Source: an uncultured Prolixibacteraceae bacterium (GTDB lineage: Bacteria; Bacteroidota; Bacteroidia; Bacteroidales; Prolixibacteraceae). Taken from it: DNA of 64,000 bases. The notes beneath the pieces were generated by a model, which was given only the letters and a program-made list of their open reading frames with translations, was not told where the DNA came from and ran no database searches. The position numbers and the translations under genes were made by a program. The first letter of the stretch is position 1; the number at the start of each line of letters is the position of its first letter. Positions 9,801-18,634 of this stretch are shown in pieces. Location: contig CALGIG010000107.1 in NCBI GenBank assembly GCA_937915865.1, forward strand, positions 155,087 to 219,086. The letters are read 5' to 3'.

Positions 9801-10267
9801 ATTAAACTAACTCCGGGAATTGGTTGCCCTGAGTTATCATTTACATGACCTGTAACCTTAATGGTCTGTTGTTGGGTTAAAATTGCGTCGCTAACACTGA
9901 TACGGGCATTTTTAATAACAACAATGTTGTCGTTAACCATTTCGTAGGTGAAATCTGAGCCAAATACCTTATCGAGTACTTCTTTCAGATCAGAATTCTG
10001 AGAGTTTACACTTACGGTTTTAGATAAATTTACCAGCTGACTGTCGTAAAAGAATCTGTAACCCGATGATTTTTCAATTTTATCCAATAAATCCGAGATC
10101 TTGACATTTTGGTAGTTTAGGTTCAATTTTGTTGATTGTGAATAGCTTACTGCATAAACCTGAACAAACGCGATCAAGATAAGGAATGACATAATTTTCA
10201 TAACCCTAATAATTTTTCCCGCATGGCAAAGCCTTAACTTCCCGTTGGGCACGTTAGTTTTTTTCAT
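6869..10267 (-). CDS. SusC/RagA-family TonB-dependent transporter with STN domain
   Basis: 1132 residues from the ATG at 10265-10267; the open frame upstream to 10372 has no conserved features. Order of domains: signal peptide (MSFLILIAFVQVYAVSYS), STN secretin/TonB signalling domain (KISDLLDKIEKSSGYRFFYDS...NDNIVVI), CarboxypepD_reg-like domain (GQPIPGVSLIVKGT), TonB plug with VVIRGLSTINASSNPLYVVDGV, then a large beta-barrel ending in an aromatic residue (LGVNVTF). It imports substrate through the outer membrane using TonB energy. The STN domain fits signalling to the FecR/ECF-sigma pair just upstream. Confidence 0.94.
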   Translation of the reverse strand: MKKTNVPNGKLRLCHAGKIIRVMKIMSFLILIAFVQVYAVSYSQSTKLNLNYQNVKISDLLDKIEKSSGYRFFYDSQLVNLSKTVSVNSQNSDLKEVLDKVFGSDFTYEMVNDNIVVIKNARISVSDAILTQQQTIKVTGHVNDNSGQPIPGVSLIVKGTTNGTITDASGGYSLSNVPPNGTLVFSFVGMKTQEVPVAGKSTISVTLTEESIGIEEVVAIGYGTMRKQDVTGSISQAKGTDLVKSQNFSALDNLRGKVSGVNIYSNSSQPGAYQSRVVIRGLSTINASSNPLYVVDGVVMENFGLMNPNDIESIEVLKDASAAAIYGARGANGVILVTTKRGKKDGEGTTVSYQASTSVSTVARYMDVLNAQEWCDAFMQGLANENKYMGYNWSLDRTTWFTDRNYFDASGNPIYDTNWQKEATRTAFSQNHQLNIQQAGKTSSTGAFLNYTDQEGVVNNTFSKRLNAKISFDANPTKWLSTAVNLMANHTWGRYTPETGGGQDARRTMIEMLPWLPVRDTNGNYTTSASSTMADTFGFEGMSNPAMILDLQKRMNYDTQIFGNAALTFHLYDGLDLKTQFGVDNHNKTYRGYSSISLNNISMPNGWAAIAHTNTLYWQEETYLTYNKVFGVHRLNTMAGLSWGERTYNYDDSYTEGFSDDFFGWNNMGAGTTPSSPSSDFNKWSMNSYFLRLAYTYKDKYSATMTGRYDGSSKFGENNKYAFFPSAGLAWNVSQEDFLKDNMTISTLKLHTSYGLTGNSEIDPYQSLASVSSGTLLLDGSRAPYSYISSMPNPDLKWEKTAQFDFGFNLGVLNNRLNFDVSYYHKKTTDLLLDCPLPTSSGYSSIYKNIGSVQNEGFDIMINATPVRKKSFTWNSTLNLNYNKNKILHLGENDEDIELNGWVGGSESILRVGHNLSSFYGYRRLGVYTEQDYEAGTCEKSQVGRAKRTTEKEIIGKGMPDWTGSFVNNFSYKNFELTVDLQFVWGVETMQQFYHSTYDRFGITNGLKNILYDAYNGSNPNTMEQAIYLCNSGHAGQNTTVDSGWIADGSYLRANLIQLSYNIPGAKCKSLGISNLRLYTNVNNAFMICSSKYNGYDPESTSQGDSNKFGQNMTFFAYPRARTWTLGVNVTF

Positions 10268-10433
10268 AAATTTACATTGTAAAGATTCATAAATGGGCCT
10301 TACGGCCAGTATTGATTTTTTATAGGAAACATGGGGATGTTTCCGAAAGCGAGCGGGGTTGCGTGCAGGCACCCCGCTTGAATTTTATAAGCTTCTGTTA
10401 TGGCATAGGCATTTGTTTAATTGGTTTGGGTTT

Positions 10434-11426
10434 TTATTGTTTCTGCTTATTGATATAAATATGATTTCCCTGGTATGTGTAAGCGAATGGTTCTCCTGTG
10501 GCGCTTTTAAAGACTTCCATGAGTGAGAATATATTGTCGCTGACACTTAGTGTTCCGCTGAACAGACGTTTTTTCAATGATTGGTCATTAAATGTGACTT
10601 CAACATTGTATATCCTCTCAATTTTCTTCGCGAGCTCCTCAAACGATTCATCTTTGAATTGGTAAACTCCATTCTGCCAGTAGTCGTAAAAACCATCAGA
10701 TATTTTTGATTCGGTGACTTTCCCCGACGATTTTTCGAGCACCAGCCCTTGTGATGGTTCGATAAAGTACGATTTAAACTCATCGGATTGATTGTCCCCT
10801 TTTACGTCGAACTCAATCTTACCTGAAATAAGTTCAGCCTTGATGAATTTATCTTCAGGGTAAGCTACCAGGGCAAATTTGGTTCCCAAAACTTTTACCC
10901 GGTTCTCGCCAACTTTCACAATAAAAGGATGCGCTTTGTCGTGAACCACATCAAAAAATCCTTCTCCTTCCAACTCAATAACACGTTCCTTTTCACTAAA
11001 TTTTTCAGGATAAGTAATTTTCGTGCCGTTATTTATCCAGGCTTTTGTCCCATCGGGCAGTGTTACCGACGACCGGTTACCTTTCGGTACGAAAACCTCA
11101 TTCATCGCAACTTCATGTTTAACCTCAATTTTTCCGATAAGGTATCCACTCAAAAGCGTTACAAAAATCAACGCAGCATACTTCATTAAATTCCAAATAC
11201 TTATTGGTGGCTTGGCCGGCTCTGTTTTTTGTCTGACCAACGAGAGTGAATTTCTGATTTGGAGCTCAGATATTTCAGACCCAGTTTGCATGATTGCCCA
11301 CAGATTTTTATGCTGTATATATTCCTCTCTGTTTTCAGACGATTCGTTTATCCAGGCATCAATTTCGGGATCGTTATTTTTCGTCGGGGCCGAAATAATA
11401 GATTCTATGAGCTTTTCTTTTTCCAT
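10434..11426 (-). CDS. FecR-family anti-sigma factor
   Basis: 330 residues: a cytoplasmic N-terminal sigma-binding region (1-80), one membrane helix (about 80-98, MKYAALIFVTLLSGYLIG), a periplasmic FecR domain (VTLPDGTKAWINNGTKITYPEKF and following) and a C-terminal DUF4974-like domain (SFEELAKKIERIYNVEVTF). It transmits the state of the SusC STN domain to the ECF sigma factor encoded upstream. This order, sigma-FecR-SusC-SusD, is the standard trans-envelope signalling arrangement in Bacteroidota. Confidence 0.93.
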   Translation of the reverse strand: MEKEKLIESIISAPTKNNDPEIDAWINESSENREEYIQHKNLWAIMQTGSEISELQIRNSLSLVRQKTEPAKPPISIWNLMKYAALIFVTLLSGYLIGKIEVKHEVAMNEVFVPKGNRSSVTLPDGTKAWINNGTKITYPEKFSEKERVIELEGEGFFDVVHDKAHPFIVKVGENRVKVLGTKFALVAYPEDKFIKAELISGKIEFDVKGDNQSDEFKSYFIEPSQGLVLEKSSGKVTESKISDGFYDYWQNGVYQFKDESFEELAKKIERIYNVEVTFNDQSLKKRLFSGTLSVSDNIFSLMEVFKSATGEPFAYTYQGNHIYINKQKQ

Positions 11427-11544
11427 TTTTAATTTCTGAATATAGAATGTTTAAGATTGTATTAACCCTATGTCAATTTTCGAAAAAAAACAATTCTTTT
11501 TACTTTACGCAGCAGATGTGGTTGATAATCAGATGTAGAATTTA

Positions 11545-12126
11545 TTAGAAAAAAAAGATAAGCAACGAAAGATAGTCTTTCAGCGCAATTTTAAAAACTT
11601 TGAGCGCTTTGGTAATCTGGGCTTCAACAGCTTTTTCGCTAATATCAAAAAGTGCTGCAACCTCAGCATTTTTCTTTCCTTCCATTCGGCTTTGTATAAA
11701 AATTTCACGGCAGCGCGGAGGAAGTGTATCAAGTGTTTGTTTTATAATTTGTTCTATTTCATCAAAAGCAAGAGGCGAAGTGTTCAGGCTTTCAAGCGCT
11801 TCAATGTTGATGTTGAATTGTGTTTCAGAAGAAATTTTATAGTCGATATATTTTTTTCGCACTTTTTCACGGCGAAGAAACATGAGGCAGTTATTTTTAA
11901 CGTTGGTGTACAAATAGCCCTGAAGTTGGTTCTCGTTTGAAAACACCGGACCTCTGTTCAGCATAGTTATAAATGTATCCTGAACAAGGTTTAAAGCATC
12001 TTCCTCAAATACATATTGCTTGGCAAAGGCTACTAAGCGAGGAAAATAGATCGAAAAAGCAACATCAAATGCTGCTTCATTATTTTGATTTAGGAGAGTT
12101 ATGATATCGCTTGAAAGTACTTTCAT
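11545..12126 (-). CDS. ECF RNA polymerase sigma factor (sigma-70 family)
   Basis: 193 residues from MKVLSS (ATG at 12124-12126); an upstream in-frame ATG at 12156 would add ten residues. Region 2 is visible as VAFAKQYVFEEDALNLVQDTFI and region 4 as IEQIIKQTLDTLPPRCREIF followed by a helix-turn-helix (KKNAEVAALFDISEKAVEAQI). It directs RNA polymerase to its target promoters, presumably the SusC/SusD operon downstream, and is held by the FecR-like protein. Gap to the FecR gene is about 118 bases. Confidence 0.93.
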   Translation of the reverse strand: MKVLSSDIITLLNQNNEAAFDVAFSIYFPRLVAFAKQYVFEEDALNLVQDTFITMLNRGPVFSNENQLQGYLYTNVKNNCLMFLRREKVRKKYIDYKISSETQFNINIEALESLNTSPLAFDEIEQIIKQTLDTLPPRCREIFIQSRMEGKKNAEVAALFDISEKAVEAQITKALKVFKIALKDYLSLLIFFF

Positions 12127-12245
12127 ATAAGCAAAAAAACTCTGCAAGTATAACAAATTACTCGATATGCCCCATTGTTCCCTTATCTTGCTGTCAAATT
12201 TAGACTATTTAGAATTAAAAAAAAATTATTGATAATTTCTATTTT

Positions 12246-12253
12246 TAATTTTG
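12246..12253 (+). promoter_or_regulatory. Possible -7 box for the DEAD-box gene
   Basis: TAATTTTG matches TAnnTTTG. It would give a leader of about 80 bases before the helicase ATG at 12343, as is common for cold-inducible helicases. The spacing to the nearest TTG is short, so this is tentative. Confidence 0.35.
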
Positions 12254-12342
12254 AAGGAGACTCTCAATGAGACCATTTCACTGGAGATTCAGGGAATCAG
12301 CCAAAAATGCGTTTCTTTGTATCCTGAATAATTTATTTAACC

Positions 12343-13572
12343 ATGAAATTTGAAGATTACCGCATTTCGCCTGATATTAAGAAAAACCTTGCTACGCTGG
12401 GGTTTCGTCGCCCTACTGACATTCAGTTTAAAGCAATTGCTCCAATTCTGAAAGGCGATGACGTGCTTGCTATTGCACAAACCGGTACGGGCAAAACCGC
12501 CGCATTCGCAATTCCGGTAATCGACATTATTCATCGACAGAAAACCAGTAGCCGCAGCGAATCGATCGCCTGCCTGGTGATGGTTCCTACGCGCGAACTT
12601 GCTTTGCAGATAACCGAAGTTTTTCAGGCGATAGCCCAGCATACCCGTGTGAAGGCAGCCTGTGTTTTTGGTGGCGTAGAACAGGGCCCGCAGATTTCAC
12701 GGTTGCAGAATGGTGTCGACATTTTAGTTGCCACACCTGGCCGCATGTTCGATTTGGCTAGTCAGGGCTACATTCAATTGGATCAAATTCAGATTTTGAT
12801 TCTCGACGAGGCCGACCACATGCTGGCGCTCGGCTTCATTAAAGATATCAGGCAATTGGTGCACAGATTGCCCAAAAACCGACAAACGCTCTTCTTCTCG
12901 GCAACCATTAATCCTGAAATCAAGGAACTGGCTTATTCTCTGGTAAACAAACCCGTGCGTATCGAAATTTCTCCTAAAAATCCAGTGGCCAAAAATGTAG
13001 AACACTCGGTAGCTATGATTGGCATGGACGATAAACGTTTCTTTCTGGAAAGGCTGGTGAAAGAACATCCCGAATCGAAAATATTGGTGTTTGTGCGGAC
13101 TAAAGTGCGTGCCGAGCGGGTGTTCAAGGCCATGGAGCGCGTGGGTATTAAAACGGTAACCATTCATGGCGACAAGGAGCAGAAAGATCGTCTGGATGTG
13201 ATGAACGTGTTTAAATCGGGCGAAGTAAAAGTGTTGATAGCTACCGATGTGAGCGCCCGCGGTATCGACATTCCGGATGTGGATTACGTGGTGAATTACG
13301 ATTTGCCCGATGTAGCCGAAAATTATGTGCACCGCGTGGGCCGTACCGGACGTGGTGTGCGCAAAGGGTTGGCTGTTTCGTTTTGCAGCGACGAAGAAAA
13401 GCCTGTTCTGGATGAAATTGAAACCTTCCTCGGACAAAAAATCAGTGTCTTAGTAATAAACCGTGAAGAATACACGGCAACCAAAGATATTTCGGAAGAC
13501 TCTTCACACGACTGGAAAGCGCTGTTACGCGAGGAAGAGCAGTTCCCGAAACCGAAAAAGAAGAAAAAATAA
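12343..13572 (+). CDS. DEAD-box ATP-dependent RNA helicase (RhlE-like)
   Basis: 409 residues with the ordered helicase motifs: Q motif (FRRPTDIQ), motif I AQTGTGKT at 45-52, PTRELA, GG, TPGR, motif II DEAD in LILDEADHM, motif III SAT (FFSATI), ARGIDIP, and motif VI HRVGRTGRG. The tail is short and lysine-rich. It unwinds structured RNA in ribosome assembly or mRNA turnover. It is a single gene followed by a repeat-rich spacer. The large minus-strand frame at 12724-13437 is a shadow. Confidence 0.95.
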   Translation: MKFEDYRISPDIKKNLATLGFRRPTDIQFKAIAPILKGDDVLAIAQTGTGKTAAFAIPVIDIIHRQKTSSRSESIACLVMVPTRELALQITEVFQAIAQHTRVKAACVFGGVEQGPQISRLQNGVDILVATPGRMFDLASQGYIQLDQIQILILDEADHMLALGFIKDIRQLVHRLPKNRQTLFFSATINPEIKELAYSLVNKPVRIEISPKNPVAKNVEHSVAMIGMDDKRFFLERLVKEHPESKILVFVRTKVRAERVFKAMERVGIKTVTIHGDKEQKDRLDVMNVFKSGEVKVLIATDVSARGIDIPDVDYVVNYDLPDVAENYVHRVGRTGRGVRKGLAVSFCSDEEKPVLDEIETFLGQKISVLVINREEYTATKDISEDSSHDWKALLREEEQFPKPKKKKK

Positions 13573-13945
13573 AAAACGCCGAAGGAGTTCACCCCCAGCG
13601 AAACTGGGGAAATGGGAACCTACGAGGAAAGCCAACTCGGAAGGGGTTGAATAAAATAAAGTCGTAGCGATAATATTCAACCCACTTCGGGGTTGCCGGG
13701 AGCGGTGGCGTTTTCTAGCCCCCAATTTTATTGGGGGTGACTAACATTGAACCCTTCGGGTTAGCTGCCTTCGAAAGCTTAAAAAAAAACGGAAGATTTT
13801 TCCTATAAAAACAAAAGCCAATAGCATTCAGGTTTTTAAAACTCCGAAGGAGTTTACTGTTAATGACCTCCAGCATCGCTGGGGGATGAGGAACCCCTCA
13901 ACAAAGCACCAACCCGGAACGGATTGAATAATTATAGAAAGCAAA
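13573..13945. repeat. Cluster of degenerate palindromic dispersed repeats
   Basis: No gene. The spacer is built from related units. Unit A (about 13576-13660) begins CCGAAGGAGTTCA, has a CCCCCAGCG/CTGGGG hairpin and ends with GGTTGAATAA. Unit B (about 13843-13935) begins CCGAAGGAGTTTA, has CCAGC/GCTGGGGG and ends with GGATTGAATAA. Between them lie further stems, such as CCCCCAA/TTGGGGG around 13720-13737 and AACCCTTCGGGTT near 13750. The layout resembles REP-like elements of Bacteroidota intergenic regions. Confidence 0.65.
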
Positions 13946-13978
13946 AAACCTAACAGGTTTCCGAAACCTGTTAGGTTT
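13946..13978 (-). terminator. Strong terminator after gcvP
   Basis: A perfect 15-bp inverted repeat: AAACCTAACAGGTTT (13946-13960), three-base loop CCG, AAACCTGTTAGGTTT (13964-13978). A-rich and T-rich flanks on both sides allow termination from either direction. It lies about 70 bases beyond the gcvP stop. A second hairpin (AGGGCTTCAC / GTGAAACCCT, 13990-14015) sits between it and gcvP. Confidence 0.8.
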
Positions 13979-14046
13979 ATAAAAAAAGTAAGGGCTTCAC
14001 TCCAAGTGAAACCCTCTCTAACATATCGCGAAAACTAATTCTCTTC

Positions 14047-16911
14047 TTATTTATAGCTTTCTATCGGTTCGCAGGTGCAAACCAGGTTGCGGTCGCCATA
14101 GGCATCGTCAACGCGGGCTACCGGCGGCCAGTATTTGTTTTCCTTCAGCCAGGCCAGCGGGAACACGGCAGTTTGGCGACTATAAGCATGGTTCCATTCG
14201 TCAGCAGTAACCACATCCGAGGTGTGCGGCGCATTTTTCAGTGGATTATCTTCCTTGTCCATTGCACCGGAAGCCACATCCTGAATTTCGTTGTAAATGG
14301 TGCTCAGCGCTTCGATGAAACGATCCAACTCCTGTTTCGATTCGCTTTCGGTTGGCTCAACCATCAGCGTTCCGTGAACCGGGAACGACAGGGTAGGAGC
14401 GTGGAATCCATAGTCCATCAGTCGTTTGGCAATGTCGCCTTCGGTAATTCCAGAAGAAGCTTTCAGGTGGCGGCATTCCAGGATCATTTCGTGTGCACAG
14501 CGGCCATTTTCGCCGGTGTATAAAATTCCGTAGGTATCCTTCAATGCGTTGGCAATGTAGTTGGCATTCAGTATAGCCATTTCCGAAGCGCGTTTCAATC
14601 CGTCAGCTCCAAGCATCTTGATGTATCCGTAGGTGATTGGCAGCACCGAAGCGCTTCCCCAAGGACCAGCAGAAACAGCAGTGATTCCCACGTGTCCGTT
14701 GTTCATTACCGGATGCGATGGCAGGAATTCGACCAAGTGTTTGGCTACGCAAATCGGGCCAACACCCGGACCACCGCCACCGTGAGGAATGGCGAATGTC
14801 TTGTGCAGGTTGAGGTGACAAACGTCGGCGCCAATGCGGCTCGGATTGGTTAAACCAACCTGGGCATTCATGTTGGCGCCATCCATATAAACCTGTCCGC
14901 CACGTGCATGAATAATTTCGCACAATTGCGTAATCGACGATTCGTAAACTCCGTGAGTCGATGGATAAGTCACCATGAAACACGACAAAGTATCTTTATA
15001 TTCTTCGGCTTTTTGGCGTAAGGCATCCACGTCGATATTACCGCGTTCGTCGCAAGGTGTAACCACCACTTGCATGCCGGCCATTACAGCGCTGGCAGGG
15101 TTGGTTCCGTGAGCCGATGATGGGATCAAAGCCACATTGCGGTGACTTTCGCCCCTGCTGATGTGGTATTGACGAATTACCATCAAACCGGCGTATTCGC
15201 CTGCTGCTCCTGAATTGGGTTGCAAACTGACATCAGCAAAACCGGTAATTTCCGCCAAGTCGCGGCGCAGCTCTTCCATCATTTCGTGGTAGCCGCGCGC
15301 CTGATTCTTCGGAACAAATGGGTGAATGCCGCCAAATTCGATCCAGCTCAATGGCAGCATTTCGGTAGCCGCGTTCAGCTTCATGGTACATGAGCCAAGC
15401 GGAATCATCGAATGTGTGAGCGAAATGTCTTTGTGCTCCAGCTTTTTGATGTAGCGCACCATTTCGGTTTCGGAGCGGTATTTATTGAAAACCTCCTGCT
15501 GCATGTAAGCCGATTTCCGTAGATATTCAGCCTGAATGGTACTAGTTGCCGGGTATTCTGTAGTTAATGCAAACGGTTTGTTAGCTGCTTTAGCGAACAC
15601 TTCCACAATCCAGTTAATGTCGTCGAGGTTGGTGGTTTCATCGATACTCAGTCCCACTTCGCCATTTTCGAAATAGCGGAAGTTCATTTCCAGTTCGAGC
15701 GACAACCACTCGATGTCTTCGCGTTTCACGTGGCGTGGCAGCGCAAAGCGGATGGTGTCGAAATAGTTTTTATTCAGTTGGGTGTAGCCCAAGGCCGTAA
15801 TTTCTTTTTCGAGCAGAGAAGCAATACAATGGATGCGAGTTGCAATTTCCTTGATGCCTTCCGGTCCGTGGTAAACGCCATAGAAACCGGCCATATTAGC
15901 CAGTAATGCCTGCGAAGTACAGATATTGGAAGTCGCCTTTTCGCGTTTGATGTGCTGTTCTCGGGTTTGCAGCGCCATGCGCAAAGCACGGTGTCCGTTG
16001 GCATCTTTCGTAATCCCGATGATGCGGCCCGGCATGGTACGTTTAAAAGCGTCTTTGGCGGCAAAATATCCGGCGTGCGGACCACCATAGCCCATCGGAA
16101 CGCCAAACCGTTGCGCGCTACCGAATACGATGTCGGCATCCCATTCTCCGGGAGGAGTCAGAATGGCCAAACTTAGCAAATCGGCAGCAACCGAAACCAT
16201 TATTTCTCCCTCATGAGCAGCCTTCACCAGTGACGAATAATCGACGATTTCGCCGTCAGAATTTGGGTACTGAACTATAGCTCCGAATGATCTTTCGTCA
16301 AATTCAAAGTTTTGCCAGTTGGTTACCTTCAATTCAATACCTAGCGGATTGGCGCGGGTAATAAGTACATCCAGCGTTTGTGGCCATATTTTTTCGTCAA
16401 TCCAAATTACGTTAGCGTCAGCTTTTGCTTTGGCACGCGAGCGCGAGTTGTGCATCATGATCATGGCCTCGGCAGCGGCAGTCGCTTCATCAAGCAGGGC
16501 AGCGTTCGACAGTTCCATGCCAGTCAGTTCGCACACCATGGTCTGGTAATTCAGCAAAGCTTCCAAACGGCCTTGCGAAATCTCAGCCTGATACGGTGTG
16601 TAACTGGTGTACCAAACCGGGTTTTCCAACACATTCCGAAGAATTACTGCCGGAGTGATGGTATCGTAAAAACCCATCCCGATGTAGGTGTTGAACACTT
16701 TATTTTTAGCGGCCAACGCCAGAATCTTACGGAAATACTGGCGTTCGGTCAAACCGTCTTCGAGATTGAGCGGTTTTTCGAGCCGGATGTTTTTCGGAAC
16801 TGTTTGGTCGATGAGTTCGTTGAGTGTTGAAACGCCCAATTTGCCGAGCATTTCCTGAATTTCGAGGTCGCGCGGACCAATGTGGCGCATTACAAATTTA
16901 TCGCTTGCCAT
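14047..16911 (-). CDS. gcvP: Glycine dehydrogenase (decarboxylating), P-protein
   Basis: 954 residues, the full length of the single-chain P-protein with fused P1 and P2 halves. The N-terminus is characteristic (FVMRHIGPRD...MLGKLGVSTL). The pyridoxal-phosphate lysine is K704 in LNLHKTFAIPHGGGGPG. It decarboxylates glycine and passes the aminomethyl group to the lipoyl H-protein in the glycine cleavage system. No gcvT or gcvH is adjacent, which is common in this phylum. No glycine riboswitch is visible upstream. The region is richer in G+C than its neighbours, as for other housekeeping genes here. Confidence 0.97.
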   Translation of the reverse strand: MASDKFVMRHIGPRDLEIQEMLGKLGVSTLNELIDQTVPKNIRLEKPLNLEDGLTERQYFRKILALAAKNKVFNTYIGMGFYDTITPAVILRNVLENPVWYTSYTPYQAEISQGRLEALLNYQTMVCELTGMELSNAALLDEATAAAEAMIMMHNSRSRAKAKADANVIWIDEKIWPQTLDVLITRANPLGIELKVTNWQNFEFDERSFGAIVQYPNSDGEIVDYSSLVKAAHEGEIMVSVAADLLSLAILTPPGEWDADIVFGSAQRFGVPMGYGGPHAGYFAAKDAFKRTMPGRIIGITKDANGHRALRMALQTREQHIKREKATSNICTSQALLANMAGFYGVYHGPEGIKEIATRIHCIASLLEKEITALGYTQLNKNYFDTIRFALPRHVKREDIEWLSLELEMNFRYFENGEVGLSIDETTNLDDINWIVEVFAKAANKPFALTTEYPATSTIQAEYLRKSAYMQQEVFNKYRSETEMVRYIKKLEHKDISLTHSMIPLGSCTMKLNAATEMLPLSWIEFGGIHPFVPKNQARGYHEMMEELRRDLAEITGFADVSLQPNSGAAGEYAGLMVIRQYHISRGESHRNVALIPSSAHGTNPASAVMAGMQVVVTPCDERGNIDVDALRQKAEEYKDTLSCFMVTYPSTHGVYESSITQLCEIIHARGGQVYMDGANMNAQVGLTNPSRIGADVCHLNLHKTFAIPHGGGGPGVGPICVAKHLVEFLPSHPVMNNGHVGITAVSAGPWGSASVLPITYGYIKMLGADGLKRASEMAILNANYIANALKDTYGILYTGENGRCAHEMILECRHLKASSGITEGDIAKRLMDYGFHAPTLSFPVHGTLMVEPTESESKQELDRFIEALSTIYNEIQDVASGAMDKEDNPLKNAPHTSDVVTADEWNHAYSRQTAVFPLAWLKENKYWPPVARVDDAYGDRNLVCTCEPIESYK

Positions 16912-17081
16912 ATCGTTTGAAGTATGTTTATTTTAAGGCTGCAAGTTTAGGAAGAATATCAATTCGCCAAAATGATATTTGTTACAAAAGCCCCCTAATT
17001 CCCCAAATGGGTAACTTTTTGACCATACAATTCTCAAAGATAGTTCTTTGAAGCTCAGATATTCAGAATTATAGCAGCCCA

Positions 17082-17120
17082 AACTCCCTTCTCTTTTGGA
17101 GAAGGGTTGGGGATGAGGCT
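17082..17120. repeat. Dispersed palindromic repeat, copy 1 of the CCCTTCTC type
   Basis: Core CCCTTCTC-TTTTG-GAGAAGGG followed by a TGGGGATGAGGCT tail. A near-identical 39-base copy (one difference seen) lies at 47254-47292. Here the element's end supplies the stop codon (TAG) of the metallo-beta-lactamase-fold gene at 17119. Confidence 0.8.
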
Positions 17121-17754
17121 ACAAAAACGGGTTATTCTTTTTCTCAAAACCAATGGTCGTTTCAGGGCCATGGCCGCAGTAAACTATAGTTTCTTCGGGC
17201 AAGGTAAGTAGTTTTGTTTTAATGTTTTCCACTAGTAGTTCGTAGCTTCCACCCGGCAAATCGGTGCGACCAATACTTCCGTAGAAAAGAACATCGCCTG
17301 CAATCAGTATTTTGGCTTCAGGATTGTAAAAAACAACTCCGCCCGGAGAATGGCCGGGAGCTTCAATCACTTCGAGGTAAGAATTGCCAAAAGTGAGCCT
17401 GTCACTTTCCTTGAAAAACGAATCTGGCGCATCAACCGGCTCCATCGGTATTCCAAAACGGTCGCCTGAATCAACGGCATGTTCAACCAAAATAGCCTCA
17501 CCTGCATGAGCTTCAAACTGAAGATTGTATTTGGTGCGGCAATGCGTAATGCCCATGATGTGATCGAAATGGCAATGCGTATTGATAAGCCTTACAGGTT
17601 TTAATTGGTTTTCGGTAATAAACTGGTCGAGTTTCTGTCTTTCCCGTTCGTAATAACAGCCTGCATCTATAATCACACATGTTCTGGTTTCGTCGTAAAC
17701 CACAAATGTATTTTCCTGAACAGGATTGAAAGTAAATTTCTTTATTTGCAACAT
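17119..17754 (-). CDS. Metallo-beta-lactamase-fold hydrolase (glyoxalase II-like)
   Basis: 211 residues. The zinc-binding motif is THCHFDH (H60, H62, D64, H65), followed by further ligands in EAPGHSPGG and AGDVLFYGSIGRTDLPGG and the terminal YCGHGPETTIG. This set is typical of the short YcbL/glyoxalase-II-like thioester hydrolases in the cytoplasm. The exact thioester is not predictable. The stop codon lies within a dispersed repeat (17082-17120). Confidence 0.9.
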   Translation of the reverse strand: MLQIKKFTFNPVQENTFVVYDETRTCVIIDAGCYYERERQKLDQFITENQLKPVRLINTHCHFDHIMGITHCRTKYNLQFEAHAGEAILVEHAVDSGDRFGIPMEPVDAPDSFFKESDRLTFGNSYLEVIEAPGHSPGGVVFYNPEAKILIAGDVLFYGSIGRTDLPGGSYELLVENIKTKLLTLPEETIVYCGHGPETTIGFEKKNNPFL

Positions 17755-17847
17755 ATTGAATTATTTACAATTAGTCAATTTACGATTTACTATTTAAAAT
17801 TGAGACGGGTCAAAGAAATAGTAAATAGTAAATGAATAAATGGTTAA

Positions 17848-18498
17848 TCACTTATCTATTCCTTTTAACATCGGCACAAATACAAAGTTCCCGTGTGATT
17901 CTTTGTAATATTCGGTTTCGCTGGTTTTTACCACCACATACATGGTTTGTTTATCACGTGGTCCCATTGGAATAACCATACGGCCACCTACTTTAAGTTG
18001 GGCTATCAGTTCCATCGGAATTTCAGGGGCACCTGCGGTTACAATTATTTTATCGAAAGGTCCGTAAGTTGGCAGTCCTTTGTACCCATCGCCATAAAAA
18101 AATTTCGGATTGTATCCAATTTTTGGTAAGTTGGCCTGTGCTTTTATATACAATTCCCGTTGTCGTTCAATAGTATAAACAGTTGCCCCCATCTCAAGTA
18201 AAACAGCAGCCTGATAGCCCGATCCTGTTCCTACTTCAAGTATCTTGTCAAAACGTTCAACCTGAAGTAAATAAGTTTGCACGGCTACTGTGAATGGTTG
18301 ACTAATAGTTTGACCTGCTCCAATTGGAAAAGCCTGATCTTTATAGGCATACAATAAAAAACTGCCATCCATAAAAAGATGCCGCGGAACCTTTCCAATG
18401 GCTTCCAGTACCTTTTCATCTTTTATTCCTTTGATACGTATGCCATCAACCAATCTTTTTCGCAGGCCCTGATGTCGTATTGTATCTTGAAAATCCAT
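17848..18498 (-). CDS. pcm: Protein-L-isoaspartate O-methyltransferase
   Basis: 216 residues, normal length. The substrate-facing segment (AFPIGAGQTISQP, residues 57-69) and the SAM-binding motif ILEVGTGSGYQ (86-96) are both present. The enzyme methylates isoaspartyl residues in damaged proteins as the first step of repair. It has a well-formed promoter at 18525-18554. Confidence 0.94.
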   Translation of the reverse strand: MDFQDTIRHQGLRKRLVDGIRIKGIKDEKVLEAIGKVPRHLFMDGSFLLYAYKDQAFPIGAGQTISQPFTVAVQTYLLQVERFDKILEVGTGSGYQAAVLLEMGATVYTIERQRELYIKAQANLPKIGYNPKFFYGDGYKGLPTYGPFDKIIVTAGAPEIPMELIAQLKVGGRMVIPMGPRDKQTMYVVVKTSETEYYKESHGNFVFVPMLKGIDK

Positions 18499-18524
18499 AA
18501 AAAATCCTTTTTTCCAAAATTAAC

Positions 18525-18554
18525 CAAATATAGATTTTTAAAAGGTTGTATCAA
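18525..18554 (-). promoter_or_regulatory. pcm promoter (-33 TTG, -7 TATATTTG)
   Basis: On the minus strand TTG (18552-18554) is followed by 19 bases and TATATTTG (18525-18532), an exact fit to the Bacteroidota consensus. The predicted leader is about 20 bases. A second overlapping -7 match, TAATTTTG, is at 18515-18522. Confidence 0.7.
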
Positions 18555-18634
18555 TAAACATTATTAACAATTACCGTTGAAAAGTATTTCTCAGGATAAT
18601 ATTACAACTTTTAATTTATTCCTATTTTGCAAGT

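Noticed and set aside
11023..11439. 138-codon plus-strand frame
   Set aside because: Antisense of the FecR gene; no motifs and no promoter.
12724..13437. 237-codon minus-strand frame
   Set aside because: It is the antisense of the DEAD-box helicase, whose motifs are unambiguous.
13573..13945. Possible CRISPR-like repeat array
   Set aside because: Repeat units are palindromic, of unequal length and imperfect, with no regular spacers; they fit REP-like elements.
14603..14983. 126-codon minus-strand frame in gcvP
   Set aside because: Lies in another frame within the well-supported glycine dehydrogenase gene.
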